A stretch of 64,000 nt of DNA from Methanocorpusculum sp. (GCA_017408885.1 JAFQTT010000004.1:116979-180978); one strand, 5' to 3'; positions 42,342-52,024 are shown, numbered from the stretch's first letter. Notes: generated by a model not told the origin, from the sequence alone. Made by a program: numbers and translations.

Positions 42342-42908
42342 ATGCACCTCTTAACCGAAGAAGAAGGAAAGCTAGCATTAGAAGCAGCTCGTGCATTCGC
42401 AGAATCTGCAGTAAAACACGAAGAAGTAAAAGACTTTGAGTTCCCGGAAATATTCTCTGAGAACCGCGGAGTTTTTGTAACTCTCACTCAGTCTGGTGAA
42501 CTTCGCGGATGCATTGGATTCCCGTACCCGACAGCCCCGCTTGGAGAAGCTCTGCGTGAAGCAGCCAAAGCCGCAGCAACTCAGGACCCGAGATTCTACC
42601 CGGTACGCGAAGAAGAACTTGAAGGAATCAGTTTTGAAGTAACTATCTTAACACAGCCTGAGATTCTCGAATGCCCGCCAGAAGAGAGGCCGAAACACAT
42701 CACAATCGGAAAACACGGACTGATTGCTTCTCTTGGAAGCCGTTCCGGCCTCCTTCTTCCTCAGGTTGCAGAGGAATACAACTGGGATGCTGAAGAGTTC
42801 CTCAGTCAGACCTGTGTCAAAGCCGGTCTCTACCACAGATCCTGGATAGAAGATGACGACTGTGTCATCAAAACTTTCGAGGGACAGATATTTACCGAGA
42901 CGATATAA
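42342..42908 (+). CDS. AMMECR1 domain protein
   Basis: About 188 residues from MHLLTEEEGKLALEAARAF; an in-frame ATG at 42330 is also possible, while the more distant one at 42267 is upstream of the TATA-like AAACCTATA and unlikely. The AMMECR1 signature LRGCIGFPYPTAPLGEAL is present, with FEVTILTQPE and LLLPQVAEEYNWDAEEFL blocks. The family is conserved in archaea and eukaryotes; the enzymatic role is unknown. It abuts tgtA with no gap, suggesting an RNA-modification context. Confidence 0.9.
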   Translation: MHLLTEEEGKLALEAARAFAESAVKHEEVKDFEFPEIFSENRGVFVTLTQSGELRGCIGFPYPTAPLGEALREAAKAAATQDPRFYPVREEELEGISFEVTILTQPEILECPPEERPKHITIGKHGLIASLGSRSGLLLPQVAEEYNWDAEEFLSQTCVKAGLYHRSWIEDDDCVIKTFEGQIFTETI

Positions 42909-44357
42909 ATGGCAGTAACATTTGAAGTAATCCACAAAGACATTGCAGGAAGAGTTGGAAAACTCAAAGCCGGAGACAAGATGATGAAAACACCTGGACT
43001 TCTCCCGGTCGTAAATCCTCACCTTCAGATTATCCCGCCTTCGGAAATGAAAAAGATGGGAGTTGAAGGAATCATCACCAATGCCTACATCTTCTCGAAA
43101 AGCAAGGAGTTCAGAGAGCAGGCAGAAACCCGCGGTCTCCATGATGTTTTAGATTTCGATGGTCTCATCATGACCGATTCCGGCTCTTTCCAGATGTCTG
43201 TCTACGGAAGCATTGACATCACAAACGAACAGACCTTAGCTTTCCAGAAACAGATTGGAAGCAACATCTGGGTTCCGTTAGATATCCCAACCCACCCGGA
43301 TACCGAGCGCGAAGAGGTTATCCGCCAGATGGAGATTACCTTCGAACGCATGAAGGAGGCAAAGGAAATCTTCGGAGACGATGCACCAATCTCAGGACCT
43401 GTTCAGGGAGCAGTCTTTGGGGACTTAAGAGAACAGGCAGGCAGAAGAGTTTCTGAGATGGGCTTTACCTACTGCCCGGTTGGAGCGGTCGTTCCTTTAA
43501 TGGAAGCATACAGATACCGCGAGCTCGTTGATGTCATCATCGATGCCAAAAAAGGTCTGTCCCCGGGAGCCTGCGTTCACTTATTCGGAGCAGGACACCC
43601 GTCCATGTTTGCTTTAGCTGTTGCCTGCGGTTGTGATATCTTCGACTCTGCGGCATACGCACTCTACGCAAAGGAAGGACGCTACATTACCCCGTCTGGA
43701 ACACTCAAACTCGATGAGATGAGCGAGCTTCCATGTGCATGTCCTGTATGCCGCTCTCACACTGTAGAAGAACTCAAGAAGTCCCCGGACAAGCAGAAGC
43801 TCTTAGCCTATCACAACTTAGCTGTCACAATGGCTGAGATTTCCCGCGTCAGAGCTGCCGTTCAGGAAGGAACTCTCTTCGAGTTAGTCGACGAGCGCTG
43901 CCGTTCCCACCCGAGACTTTACGATGGATACAAGAGACTTCTTGAGAGAATCGATGAGGTTGCAAAGTTCGACAGAGCAAGCAAACGCCGTTTCTTCTAC
44001 CGCGGAAATGAATCATGCTTAAGACCTGAGGTCTCAAACTACCACAAGATGATTGCAAGAATCACCTTAGGCCCTGAGGTCTTAATCTCTGCAGGCGGAC
44101 CTGAACCGTCCAGATTCGAGGAAGTCATCGACTTCAAGCCTCCGTTTGGCCCGCTTCCGTACGAACTTGCAGAGACTTTCCCGGCAGGTCAGGCTGAAAT
44201 TCCGCCGACATGGGATGAGTATATGGTGGAGTACGGTATCCGCGGTTTAAAGTCTCTTCTCGAAACAAACCCGGAGACCAAGGTCACCATCTCCACAACT
44301 CCGAAGTGGGAAGCTGTCTTCCGCGAGGCTTTCCCGGATGCTGAGGTCATTGTATGA
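42909..44357 (+). CDS. tgtA: tRNA-guanine(15) transglycosylase TgtA
   Basis: 482 residues. Exchanges G15 of archaeal tRNA for preQ0, the first step of archaeosine formation. Catalytic Asp90 is in the motif TDSGSFQM; GPVQGAVFGDLREQA and GAVVPLMEAYRY build the base pocket; the zinc site is CACPVCRSH (~275-283). At 482 residues it lacks the full C-terminal PUA module of long TgtA proteins; the PUA sits on the next gene instead. It overlaps arcS by 4 bases. Confidence 0.94.
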   Translation: MAVTFEVIHKDIAGRVGKLKAGDKMMKTPGLLPVVNPHLQIIPPSEMKKMGVEGIITNAYIFSKSKEFREQAETRGLHDVLDFDGLIMTDSGSFQMSVYGSIDITNEQTLAFQKQIGSNIWVPLDIPTHPDTEREEVIRQMEITFERMKEAKEIFGDDAPISGPVQGAVFGDLREQAGRRVSEMGFTYCPVGAVVPLMEAYRYRELVDVIIDAKKGLSPGACVHLFGAGHPSMFALAVACGCDIFDSAAYALYAKEGRYITPSGTLKLDEMSELPCACPVCRSHTVEELKKSPDKQKLLAYHNLAVTMAEISRVRAAVQEGTLFELVDERCRSHPRLYDGYKRLLERIDEVAKFDRASKRRFFYRGNESCLRPEVSNYHKMIARITLGPEVLISAGGPEPSRFEEVIDFKPPFGPLPYELAETFPAGQAEIPPTWDEYMVEYGIRGLKSLLETNPETKVTISTTPKWEAVFREAFPDAEVIV

Positions 44358-45976
44358 GTGTCTTTGATGTCAGAAAGCGTGACGGATTAGCACGTATTGG
44401 TATGCTTAAAAATGGAGAGACCATTCTCTCCACTCCTGCGGTATGCGATATGCAGGAGATTTTCCCGTCCCTTGGTGAACGCGGTTTCACGAACCTTCCG
44501 CTTTCTGCAGGTGTTTCTGATGCAGAAGCATTCTTTGAGGCAGGAGTCGAGCCGTCTGCTGTTCACCCGAACGCGGAGGCCGCAGATGATGCAGGAGTGT
44601 ATCTTTTCGCTAACTGGAACAACACCTTAACTGATTCCAGAAGATACATTGAGTATTTAGAAAAGCTCTACGCAAAAATCAGACCGGATGCCGCACGCTA
44701 TGCTCCGGCTTCTGCCCTTCCGTCCAATGTTGCATCTCTTATCTACTGCGGTTTCGATCTCTTTGATTACACAGCAGTTGACCTCTGCACTATTCAGGGT
44801 AAGTTCTGTACAACCGAGGGCGAGTTCGAAGCAGACTACATGGAGAAGGGAATTTGCGGCTGCGAAGGATGCAGAGCAGGTGACTTAAAGCTTCACAACC
44901 GCTTAGCGTTAGAGCGCGAAATCGCAAATGCACGCCTATGGATTGAGAGAGGACAGATTCGCGAGTACATGGAGATGAGATGCAGAATGCAGCCTGAACA
45001 GGTCGAAATCTTAAGACGCCTTGACAGAACCGATGCATTCGATGGTCTCTATCCGGCTGTTCGAAGCTCACGCTTCCGTGCCAATGCCGGAGAATCTATG
45101 TTCCGCCGCGAGATTGCTCTCTTCGAAGAGAGACTTGTCTCCCGCTATGTTCCGCCAAGATCTGATATCTGTGTACTCTTACCGTGTGCGTCAAGAAAGC
45201 CGTACTCGCTTTCCCGCTCTCACCAGATGTTTATGAGAGTTGTTGATTCCCGTGCACACGAGGTAATCGTGACCTCTCCCTTAGGAGTAGTTCCGCGTGA
45301 GTTAGAGCTTGTGTATCCTGCAGGACACTATGATGTTCCGGTTACCGGATACTGGGACTTAGAAGAGCAGGAGCTCTTAACCGGATTCCTTACAGCATAT
45401 CTCGAGAAGCACAAGTACGAGAGAATCCTCTGCCACCTGGAAGGAGGAGCAAAGGCTGTTGCTTTAGAGGCGGCAAAGAGGGCAGGTGTTACCTTAGAGA
45501 TTACCTGTAATGACGAACGCCCGCTTTCACAGGAATCTCTTCGTGCATTGAATGCAGCACTTGAAGGTTCACGCAAGGTAAAGAATGATTTCATTCACGG
45601 CACAATGCTTTTCCAGTTCGGAGAAGATGTCGATACCAAAGGCCTTGTTGTGAAAGGACGCTACCCGCAGGTAAAAGCCCTCTTAAAGAAAACCCAGCTC
45701 TTTACAACCGATCCAACAACCGGATTCATTCGACCGACTCATGAGGGATGGACACGCATCAAAGGATATCGTGTAAAAATCAGCGAAGGCTTCATTCCTC
45801 AGGGCGATGTTTTAGCGCCCGGTGTTGCAGACTGTGATCCGAGAATCCGTGAAGGTGATGAGGTCTTGGTCGAAGGAGACGGATATCTCGCAACAGGAAA
45901 AGCAGCAATGGGAGCACAGGAGATGCTCTCTTCGAAAAGGGGCGTTGCTGTAAAGGTTCGGAAGACGAGGAAGTAA
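44354..45976 (+). CDS. arcS: Archaeosine synthase ArcS (TgtA2-like)
   Basis: 540 residues. Adds lysine or an amine to preQ0-modified tRNA on the way to archaeosine. An inactive TGT-like N-terminal half (CGFDLFDYTAVDLCTIQG, CGCEGCRAGDL zinc region) is followed by the ArcS core LPCASRKPYSLSRSH (~276-290) and a PUA RNA-binding domain (~460-535: FIPQGDVLAPGVADCDPRIREGDEVLV). Cotranscribed with tgtA by a 4-base overlap; tRNA-Arg follows 53 bases after it. Confidence 0.93.
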   Translation: MSVFDVRKRDGLARIGMLKNGETILSTPAVCDMQEIFPSLGERGFTNLPLSAGVSDAEAFFEAGVEPSAVHPNAEAADDAGVYLFANWNNTLTDSRRYIEYLEKLYAKIRPDAARYAPASALPSNVASLIYCGFDLFDYTAVDLCTIQGKFCTTEGEFEADYMEKGICGCEGCRAGDLKLHNRLALEREIANARLWIERGQIREYMEMRCRMQPEQVEILRRLDRTDAFDGLYPAVRSSRFRANAGESMFRREIALFEERLVSRYVPPRSDICVLLPCASRKPYSLSRSHQMFMRVVDSRAHEVIVTSPLGVVPRELELVYPAGHYDVPVTGYWDLEEQELLTGFLTAYLEKHKYERILCHLEGGAKAVALEAAKRAGVTLEITCNDERPLSQESLRALNAALEGSRKVKNDFIHGTMLFQFGEDVDTKGLVVKGRYPQVKALLKKTQLFTTDPTTGFIRPTHEGWTRIKGYRVKISEGFIPQGDVLAPGVADCDPRIREGDEVLVEGDGYLATGKAAMGAQEMLSSKRGVAVKVRKTRK

Positions 45977-46029
45977 TTCCTCTCTTTTTGACAACGCTCT
46001 TATACTTATAACTCACATTTATAAACACT

Positions 46030-46103
46030 GCACCTGTAGGGTAGTCAGGATATCCTAAGGGCCTCCGGAGCCTTTGACTCGGGTTCAAATCCCGACAGGT
46101 GCG
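46030..46103 (+). tRNA. tRNA-Arg (anticodon CCG)
   Basis: Acceptor GCACCTG pairs with CAGGTGC; anticodon loop CTCCGGA has anticodon CCG; T-arm TCGGGTTCAAATCCCGA; discriminator G. No intron or CCA. TATA-like CTTATACTTATAA lies about 25-30 bases upstream. Its 3' 19 bases are also the antisense of the HAD gene's last codons. Confidence 0.92.
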
Positions 46104-46744
46104 TTGAACATTTTTCCAAAAACGATTTCCAGAATATCTTTAGGAGATTCTGCAAAGCACTCTTTATCTCTATCTTCCCACGAGCCGTACCATGCATGAA
46201 CTGCCTTAATTCCAAAGGCACGGGCGGCACGGACATCATTTTTCAGACTGTCACCAATCATTAAAACCTCATCCGCCTCCATTCCAAGGAAGTCAAGAAC
46301 ATGCCGGAATGCTTCAGGGGCAGGCTTGATTTCAGGAAACGACTCGCGGACAAATACAGCATCGAAGAAGTTATCCATACCCATCAAAGAAAGTCTTGGA
46401 TAGACTGAATGTCCGTCGGAGTTTGAGAGAATTACAAGATGGATTCCTGCATCCTTTAGTTTTTGCAGAACTTCCCTTATCCCTTCAAACTCGCGAAGGC
46501 ACAATAGTTCAAGTTTATAGTATAGATAAAATGCACTGGCGGCTGTATTTTCATCTCCGAAAAAATCTTTGAACTCATCAGGCATACTCGGCCTGTCGCG
46601 GTTAAGCGGGGTAAAATGGAGGTTGTACTCTGTTCCAAAGAAAAGAGAAACTGCATCCGCTGCGGATTGGGCTGCTTCATGAAGGCTGTGCAGTGTGTTA
46701 TCCATATCGAAGATAACAGCCCTTGGAACGGATGCACTTGTCAT
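46085..46744 (-). CDS. HAD-superfamily hydrolase
   Basis: 219 residues. All four HAD motifs are visible: VIFDMDNTL (nucleophile Asp near residue 11), VILSNSDGH, KPAPEAFRHVL and MIGDSLKNDVRAA. The helical cap between motifs I and II fits subfamily IA phosphatases (phosphoglycolate phosphatase-like). Substrate unknown. The stop codon lies within the tRNA-Arg T-arm on the other strand, so the C-terminal NAPVGI is dictated by tRNA sequence; the reading frame may have been extended into the tRNA by loss of an earlier stop. Confidence 0.9.
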   Translation of the reverse strand: MTSASVPRAVIFDMDNTLHSLHEAAQSAADAVSLFFGTEYNLHFTPLNRDRPSMPDEFKDFFGDENTAASAFYLYYKLELLCLREFEGIREVLQKLKDAGIHLVILSNSDGHSVYPRLSLMGMDNFFDAVFVRESFPEIKPAPEAFRHVLDFLGMEADEVLMIGDSLKNDVRAARAFGIKAVHAWYGSWEDRDKECFAESPKDILEIVFGKMFNAPVGI

Positions 46745-46776
46745 TATCTTTTATTTGAACAGACTGGGATATGAGT

Positions 46777-47937
46777 TTATCTTCTGCGAATGAAGACTGC
46801 TGCAGAAAGACCTGCAAGAACTCCAAGGATTGGTATTGGGCTTGATGCAGTCTTCTCAGCGTTTCCTGTTGAATACTTCATCATTTCTGAAATTTCGCTG
46901 TCAGAAAGTTCGTAGTTGTAGAATACCTTATAGAACTCCTTTACCTTTTCTTCTAAATCGTAGTCAAAGACATCCGGGTAGAACACATTTCCAAGCCAGA
47001 GGATGGAAACTAAGCGGTGAGCTGCCGGAGGGTTGCCCATCCAGGACCACGGTGATTCTGCAGGGACTTCAATAACTCTTCCCTCCTGTACTGCTGGAAG
47101 TACAGCCCACATGCTGCTTGACATAATCTCTTCATAGTAATCATGCTCGAAAAGACCGGAGCCTGCAACAATGATGTAATCAGGATTCATCTGGAAGATG
47201 TCTTCCATAGTGTACTGGTCCCCAAGGCCGGAGCCGACAACCGCTTCTGGTGCGATGTTTTCTGCGATTCCGTCTAAGATTTCAGCATGGTATGAGTTGT
47301 GGCCAAGAAGGTTTACTGAGTTTCCGTCAATTTTTGTGACATAGATTGCAGATACTTTGTTGTCTCCAATCTTTTCCATGTTCTCTTCGTACATGGATAC
47401 GATTCCGCCGAAGTATTCAGCAAGCTCTTCTCCTTTTTCTTCCTGTCCAAGCATTTCGCCTAAGGTAAGATATGACTCTGCAATGCTGTCAAGTGAGCTC
47501 TGTGTGATGAAAACAAACGGGACACCGGATTTTTCCTGAACATTGTCCATCTGTTCTTTCATGTTACCCTTCGGCTCTCCAACATCGATGATTACATCGA
47601 TGCCTATTTTTTTGTCAAGGGAGATAATTTCTTCAGGGTTCATTGTGGCCTTTGAGCCGAACATACTTCCAGTAATCGGGAGAGAGTCAAGGCGGTCTGC
47701 AAGGAAATGTCTTTCTCCTTCCTTTAATGCACTGGAGATTGAAATGTAGTACTCTTCACCGAATGGATAAAGAGAAATCTGTGCAAGAGAGCCTGACGGT
47801 GCAACGTTTGTTACCTCTGCCGGAAGCAGGACTTCGCGTCCTATGCTGTCGGTAAATAAACGGTCTTCTGCGGCTGCTGTACCGCAGAGCAGAGCTGCTG
47901 TAAGCAGGAGGCAGCATACAAGAGCTGTTTTTCTCAT
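46777..47937 (-). CDS. Iron/cobalamin-type ABC transporter substrate-binding protein
   Basis: 386 residues. A signal peptide (TALVCCLLLTAALLCGTAAA) precedes a FepB/BtuF-type periplasmic-binding fold with the TITDSxGREV-like opening (RLFTDSIGREVLLPAEVTNV) and a YIIVAGSGLFE region. It ends in a C-terminal anchor PIPILGVLAGLSAAVFIRRR. Its gene lies downstream of the permease and ATPase genes with an 81-bp AT-rich gap (47938-48018) that may carry its own promoter (minus-strand AATTTATTTATTA). Likely imports iron-siderophore, cobalamin or a related metal chelate. Confidence 0.88.
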   Translation of the reverse strand: MRKTALVCCLLLTAALLCGTAAAEDRLFTDSIGREVLLPAEVTNVAPSGSLAQISLYPFGEEYYISISSALKEGERHFLADRLDSLPITGSMFGSKATMNPEEIISLDKKIGIDVIIDVGEPKGNMKEQMDNVQEKSGVPFVFITQSSLDSIAESYLTLGEMLGQEEKGEELAEYFGGIVSMYEENMEKIGDNKVSAIYVTKIDGNSVNLLGHNSYHAEILDGIAENIAPEAVVGSGLGDQYTMEDIFQMNPDYIIVAGSGLFEHDYYEEIMSSSMWAVLPAVQEGRVIEVPAESPWSWMGNPPAAHRLVSILWLGNVFYPDVFDYDLEEKVKEFYKVFYNYELSDSEISEMMKYSTGNAEKTASSPIPILGVLAGLSAAVFIRRR

Positions 47938-48018
47938 ACTATGTTGTATGATTGACTGTAATAAATAAATTTGGCAAAAATGTTAATTTAATTTATTTAA
48001 TGTGGTTGACAAAAAAAG

Positions 48019-48813
48019 TTAGAATTCAGTATCCTTCGGGACACAAAGCTTGTGCGTTCTGCATGTGTTCTCGAAGTTATTCACCATAACATCAACACCA
48101 TACACCTTTTTGATAAGCTCAGCATCCAACACCTCATCGGGTGCTCCGTCAGCAATTACTTTTCCCCCATACATCATAACAACACGGTTCGCGTAGATAA
48201 ACGCGTGGTCAGGATTATGTGTTGAGAGAATAATCGTGTATCCGTTCTTTGCAAGACCGGCTACTCTCTGCATCACACGGAACTGATTTCCGTAATCCAG
48301 ATTTGCTGTCGGCTCATCCATTATTAAAATCTTAGACTTCTGAACAAGAGCTCTGGCGATTAAAACAAGCTGACGTTCTCCGCCTGAGATTTCACCATAC
48401 CCTGCATGCTCCAGGTGGGCAATTCCAAGGCTTTCAAGAGCATCTCTGGCCTCTTTGATATGTTCCTGCTTTGGAGATGACAGAAGGGTAAGTTGGCTTG
48501 TTAAGCCCATCATTACAACATCTAAGACCTCGTAATTGAAAACCGGGTGAGTAGACTGAGGGATGTATGCAATCTGCTTTGCAATCTGCTTATGAGTCAT
48601 CTCCGAGACATCAGCTCCGTTTAAGAAAATCTTACCCTCATATTTTTTCATGAAGCCAAGCATGCATTTGAATAGTGTACTTTTGCCAACTCCGTTTGGT
48701 CCAAGTACAGCTAAAAGATCACCCTCCTCTGTGGAAAAAGATACATCCTTTAGCACCTGAGGGCCTTTTTTGCTGTAGGCAAAACTTACATGCTGGATAT
48801 CTAATGTTTTCAT
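48019..48813 (-). CDS. ABC transporter ATP-binding protein (FecE/BtuD-like)
   Basis: 264 residues. Walker A GPNGVGKST (~37-45), signature ISGGERQL, Walker B ILIMDEPTANLD and switch His in LSTHNPDHAF are all intact. It pairs with the FecCD permease directly upstream (4-base overlap) and the binding protein downstream. Confidence 0.93.
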   Translation of the reverse strand: MKTLDIQHVSFAYSKKGPQVLKDVSFSTEEGDLLAVLGPNGVGKSTLFKCMLGFMKKYEGKIFLNGADVSEMTHKQIAKQIAYIPQSTHPVFNYEVLDVVMMGLTSQLTLLSSPKQEHIKEARDALESLGIAHLEHAGYGEISGGERQLVLIARALVQKSKILIMDEPTANLDYGNQFRVMQRVAGLAKNGYTIILSTHNPDHAFIYANRVVMMYGGKVIADGAPDEVLDAELIKKVYGVDVMVNNFENTCRTHKLCVPKDTEF

Positions 48814-49838
48814 GAACGTCTGCCCCCCATCATCAGAAGATAGGCAAAGATTGGAGCACCAACAAAGGCTGTTAAGATTCCAATCGGAACCTCGACTGTT
48901 GCCATACAGCGGGCTAAGTCATCGACTAAAAGAAGGAAAGCACCTCCCATGATAACTGCCGCCGGGATGATTCTTCTATAGTCACATCCGAAAATCATCC
49001 GGCAGAAGTGCGGAATAACAAGGCCAATCCACCCAATAATTCCTGAGATTGAAACAGCGGCTGCTGTAATCAGAGTTGCACAGGCAACAACCACGAAGCG
49101 AAGCCGGTGGGGGTTGATACCCATACTCTTTGCTTCGTCCTCACCTAATGTTAAAACATTCATTCTCCAGCGGAGAAGAAATATTGGAATAATTCCTGCA
49201 ATAATTAAGACGCCTGCGAAGATTGCATCACCAATCTCAGCACCGGCAAGGCTTCCCATAAGCCAGTAGGTAATCTCCGGAAGCTGGTCTTCGGTGTCTG
49301 CCACTGTTTTGAGGAAAGAGGTCATGGCAGTAAAAAGACTGCTGACAAGAATTCCGGCGAGAACCATAGATAACGTGGCACTTCCTTTGGTGAAACGGCT
49401 CACAGCATAGGCAGCTCCAACACAGATAACAGCTCCCGCGAATGCAAAAGCGGTAATCCAGACAGGACCTAAGTTCATGAAGATAGCAAGAGCTGCTCCA
49501 AATCCGGCACCGGATGAGGCTCCAAGGATGTCTGGAGAAACAAGAGGATTCTGGAACATTCCCTGATATGCAGCCCCGGCAGTTGCAAGAGCAGCTCCAA
49601 CGAAGAATGCGGCAAGAATTCTTGGAAGACGGATGTTAATTACCGTGCTCCATGTTGCAAAGTCCCATGCTATGTCAAGTTTGAAAATCTCAGTTGCAAA
49701 AACCATGATGACATCTGCAAGGGACACAGGGAATCTGCCGACCGAAAAGGAAATCAGAATACAAAGCAGTGCTGCTATGATAAGCAGTACAAAACGGAGT
49801 TTATAATTTGGCACATGCCTTGTCTTCTGTTCAGTCAT
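48810..49838 (-). CDS. FecCD-family ABC transporter permease
   Basis: 342 residues, about ten membrane helices. Typical FecCD blocks are LPRILAAFFVGAALATAGAAYQGMFQNPLVSPDILGASSGA and GWIGLVIPHFCRMIFGCDYRRIIPAA. First gene of the importer operon, divergent from the NTPase at 49966. Confidence 0.93.
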   Translation of the reverse strand: MTEQKTRHVPNYKLRFVLLIIAALLCILISFSVGRFPVSLADVIMVFATEIFKLDIAWDFATWSTVINIRLPRILAAFFVGAALATAGAAYQGMFQNPLVSPDILGASSGAGFGAALAIFMNLGPVWITAFAFAGAVICVGAAYAVSRFTKGSATLSMVLAGILVSSLFTAMTSFLKTVADTEDQLPEITYWLMGSLAGAEIGDAIFAGVLIIAGIIPIFLLRWRMNVLTLGEDEAKSMGINPHRLRFVVVACATLITAAAVSISGIIGWIGLVIPHFCRMIFGCDYRRIIPAAVIMGGAFLLLVDDLARCMATVEVPIGILTAFVGAPIFAYLLMMGGRRS

Positions 49839-49965
49839 TTCTTATCTGTTAGCCTCAGAATCATAAGTACTTAATTCTTTTTTCACAAAAAGTAAACTGA
49901 ATTTGTTTTACATATCAAGTGCCGCAGACGAAGGGTTATCTTCTTTCGAAGCAAACCTGTCTGGT

Positions 49966-50484
49966 ATGGCAGAAGAAAAAATACATATTTTCCTAACTGG
50001 AGACCGTCGTGTCGGGAAAAGTTTTCTTTTGCAGAGAGTATTGTCTGAACTTGATGTACCTCTTTCAGGGTTTACCACATCGTGGGGAGATGCAGACGCA
50101 GAGGGTACAACACCTCTGATTCTTTCAAATGCTTCAGGGACAAAAAGAGCTGTTGCCGCATATCGTTTTACTGATGACAGACCGCGTAAGGTTTTTGAAG
50201 AAGTCTTCGAAACACTTGGAACCGAATGTCTTACAGACCTTGAAGGTCTGGTGATTATGGATGAGCTTGGACGCTTTGAAGCATCTACAGAAAAGTTTAG
50301 AGCCCATGTGTTTTCGGTTCTCGAATCAGATTTTCCTGTGTTTGGTGTTGTCCGCGATATGGAACTGCCGTTCCTTGATGCGGTTCGAAACCATCCAAAG
50401 ACAGAGGTTATCCGCATCACTGAGGAAAACAGGGAAGAGATGTACTATACGGTTCTTGAAAAAATAAAGGAGATTCTCTCATGA
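49966..50484 (+). CDS. P-loop NTPase of the THEP1/NTPase_1 type
   Basis: About 172 residues from MAEEKIHIFLTGDRRVGKS; a TTG at 49903 opens a longer frame but adds a non-family extension and is rejected. Walker A TGDRRVGKS (~11-19), Walker B LVIMDELGRFE (~85-95). Members hydrolyse nucleoside triphosphates; the cellular role is uncertain. It overlaps the next gene by 4 bases, so the three genes to 51857 form an operon. Confidence 0.8.
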   Translation: MAEEKIHIFLTGDRRVGKSFLLQRVLSELDVPLSGFTTSWGDADAEGTTPLILSNASGTKRAVAAYRFTDDRPRKVFEEVFETLGTECLTDLEGLVIMDELGRFEASTEKFRAHVFSVLESDFPVFGVVRDMELPFLDAVRNHPKTEVIRITEENREEMYYTVLEKIKEILS

Positions 50485-51032
50485 AAAAAACTATAATTAT
50501 CAACGGTTCACCTCGTGTGAATGGAAATACTGCGTTTCTTATCGCTGAACTGAAAAAACATCTTGAAGGAGAGGTCATTGAGATTTCAGCATTCCGCTCT
50601 GGAATTTCTCCCTGCGTTGACTGCCGTGCATGCTGGACGACTGCTAAGTGTGTTGTAGAAGACGATATGCAGATTATCTATGATGATGATTTCGACAATA
50701 TTGTAATCGCATCTCCTGTTTACTACAGTACTCTTCCAGGTTCGGTTTTAAGTCTGATGAGCAGACTTCAGCCCTGGCATGCGGCAACCTTCTTTATCAA
50801 AGAGCCGCTTAACCAGAGGCCTAAAAAGTCCGCAGCGATTCTGACAGCCGGCGGTAAAGGAAATGAGGCAAACGCACAGCACCACTTAAGTGCGTTCTTT
50901 AAGCAGGTGAATGCAACAGGTTTCCGTGACCATATCGTATGTTCCGGAAAGACTGATACGATTCCTTCGTGGGAAGACACCGAAGCTATAGCCAAAGTTG
51001 CTGAGCTTGCCAAGTGGCTGAATGAGGACTGA
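50481..51032 (+). CDS. NADPH-dependent FMN reductase / iron-sulfur flavoprotein-type flavodoxin
   Basis: 183 residues. The flavodoxin-like phosphate loop NGSPRVNGNTAFL is at ~8-20, a Cys cluster CVDCRACWTTAKCVV (~42-56) matches iron-sulfur flavoproteins, and SPVYYSTLPGSVLSLMSRL is the FMN-site segment. It probably carries out electron transfer or redox stress defence. It overlaps the NTPase gene and touches the TatD-like gene. Confidence 0.87.
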   Translation: MKKTIIINGSPRVNGNTAFLIAELKKHLEGEVIEISAFRSGISPCVDCRACWTTAKCVVEDDMQIIYDDDFDNIVIASPVYYSTLPGSVLSLMSRLQPWHAATFFIKEPLNQRPKKSAAILTAGGKGNEANAQHHLSAFFKQVNATGFRDHIVCSGKTDTIPSWEDTEAIAKVAELAKWLNED

Positions 51033-51857
51033 ATGTCACAAGAGTTTCCGATTCTGGATGATCATTTCCACTTAAACCGCAGAACTGGCCGCGGTCCTGA
51101 GGTGATTAAAGAGTTTATGCGTTCCGGCGGGACGCATATTGTTCTGGTTACTCTTCCATCCTGGTCCTGCGGGGTTACTGCAAGAAAGCCGGAGGATTTC
51201 CGCGAGGTGTTTGATTCAACTCTCGCTGATGCGAATGCTGTCTGTGAGCTTGGCTGTACTTGTTACTGTATGGCAGGAGTTCATCCAGCAGAGGTTGGAA
51301 GGCTTCTTGAACGTATGAGCCTTTCCGAGGCTGAGGAGTTGATGAAAGGCGGTCTGGATGTTGCGGCAGAGTATGTGGCTGAGGGTAAATGTATCGGGAT
51401 TAAGTCAGGCCGCCCGCACTATCCGGTGTCTTCTGAGGTTTGGGAGATGTCGAATCGTGTTTTGTCACACGCTTTAACTCTTGCAGGAGAGCTTGACTGC
51501 CCTCTTCAGATTCATGCAGAAAGCGGGCCGTGCGATGATGTTATTGATATGGCAAAAAAGGCAGGTATGGATTCTTCCCGTGTCATAAAGCATTTTGCAA
51601 CATGTGATACTCCGCTCCATCCTTCAGTTACAGCCCGCGAGCCTTTCCTTGCAGACTGGTTCCGGGATGGCAGGGAGTTTACGATGGAGAGTGATTTCAT
51701 GGATGATAATTCAAGGCCTGGTGCTGTGAATGGGCCAAGGTCTGTTCCGCGGACAATTCAGCGGATGCTTCAGAAGGGTGAGATTACGGTTGATGATGTG
51801 TGCAGGATTCACTTGGATGTTCCAAGTAAGTTGTACCGGGTTTCGTTTGAGGTCTGA
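51033..51857 (+). CDS. TatD-like metal-dependent hydrolase
   Basis: 274 residues. Begins FPILDDHFHLNRRTGRG with the HxH metal site, followed by CYCMAGVHPAEVG, LDCPLQIHAESGP (HxE) and the DFMDDNSRPG carboxylate near the C terminus; an amidohydrolase TIM barrel. The archaeal branch is not characterised; nuclease activity is known only for bacterial TatD. Starts directly after the flavoprotein stop. Confidence 0.87.
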   Translation: MSQEFPILDDHFHLNRRTGRGPEVIKEFMRSGGTHIVLVTLPSWSCGVTARKPEDFREVFDSTLADANAVCELGCTCYCMAGVHPAEVGRLLERMSLSEAEELMKGGLDVAAEYVAEGKCIGIKSGRPHYPVSSEVWEMSNRVLSHALTLAGELDCPLQIHAESGPCDDVIDMAKKAGMDSSRVIKHFATCDTPLHPSVTAREPFLADWFRDGREFTMESDFMDDNSRPGAVNGPRSVPRTIQRMLQKGEITVDDVCRIHLDVPSKLYRVSFEV

Positions 51858-51922
51858 GGGTTTTCAAATATCAGACTGATAAACTGAACAAAAAAAAGAG
51901 TCTAGAGAAGTATTGAGGAGAA

Positions 51923-52024
51923 TTATTCCTTCATCTCAGACTGCGGGATGAGTTTTACGCCCGGCGGGAGGAAACAGCGCTCGAATTTTGAAACAGCAGA
52001 ATCCAGAAGTGAAATCAGCTCCAC
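51923..52024 (-). pseudogene. Possible gene remnant or small ORF
   Basis: 33 codons from GTG, reading MELISLLDSAVSKFE ... FLPPGVKLIPQSEMKE, preceded by a TGA in frame. The composition is protein-like rather than random, and PPGVKLIPQSE looks like the tail of a real protein, but I cannot name it. It lies in the otherwise empty 51858-52100 gap. Confidence 0.3.

Noticed and set aside
49903..49965. TTG start extending the NTPase by 21 residues
   Set aside because: Extension is non-family sequence and overlaps the promoter region; the ATG at 49966 puts the P-loop at the usual position.
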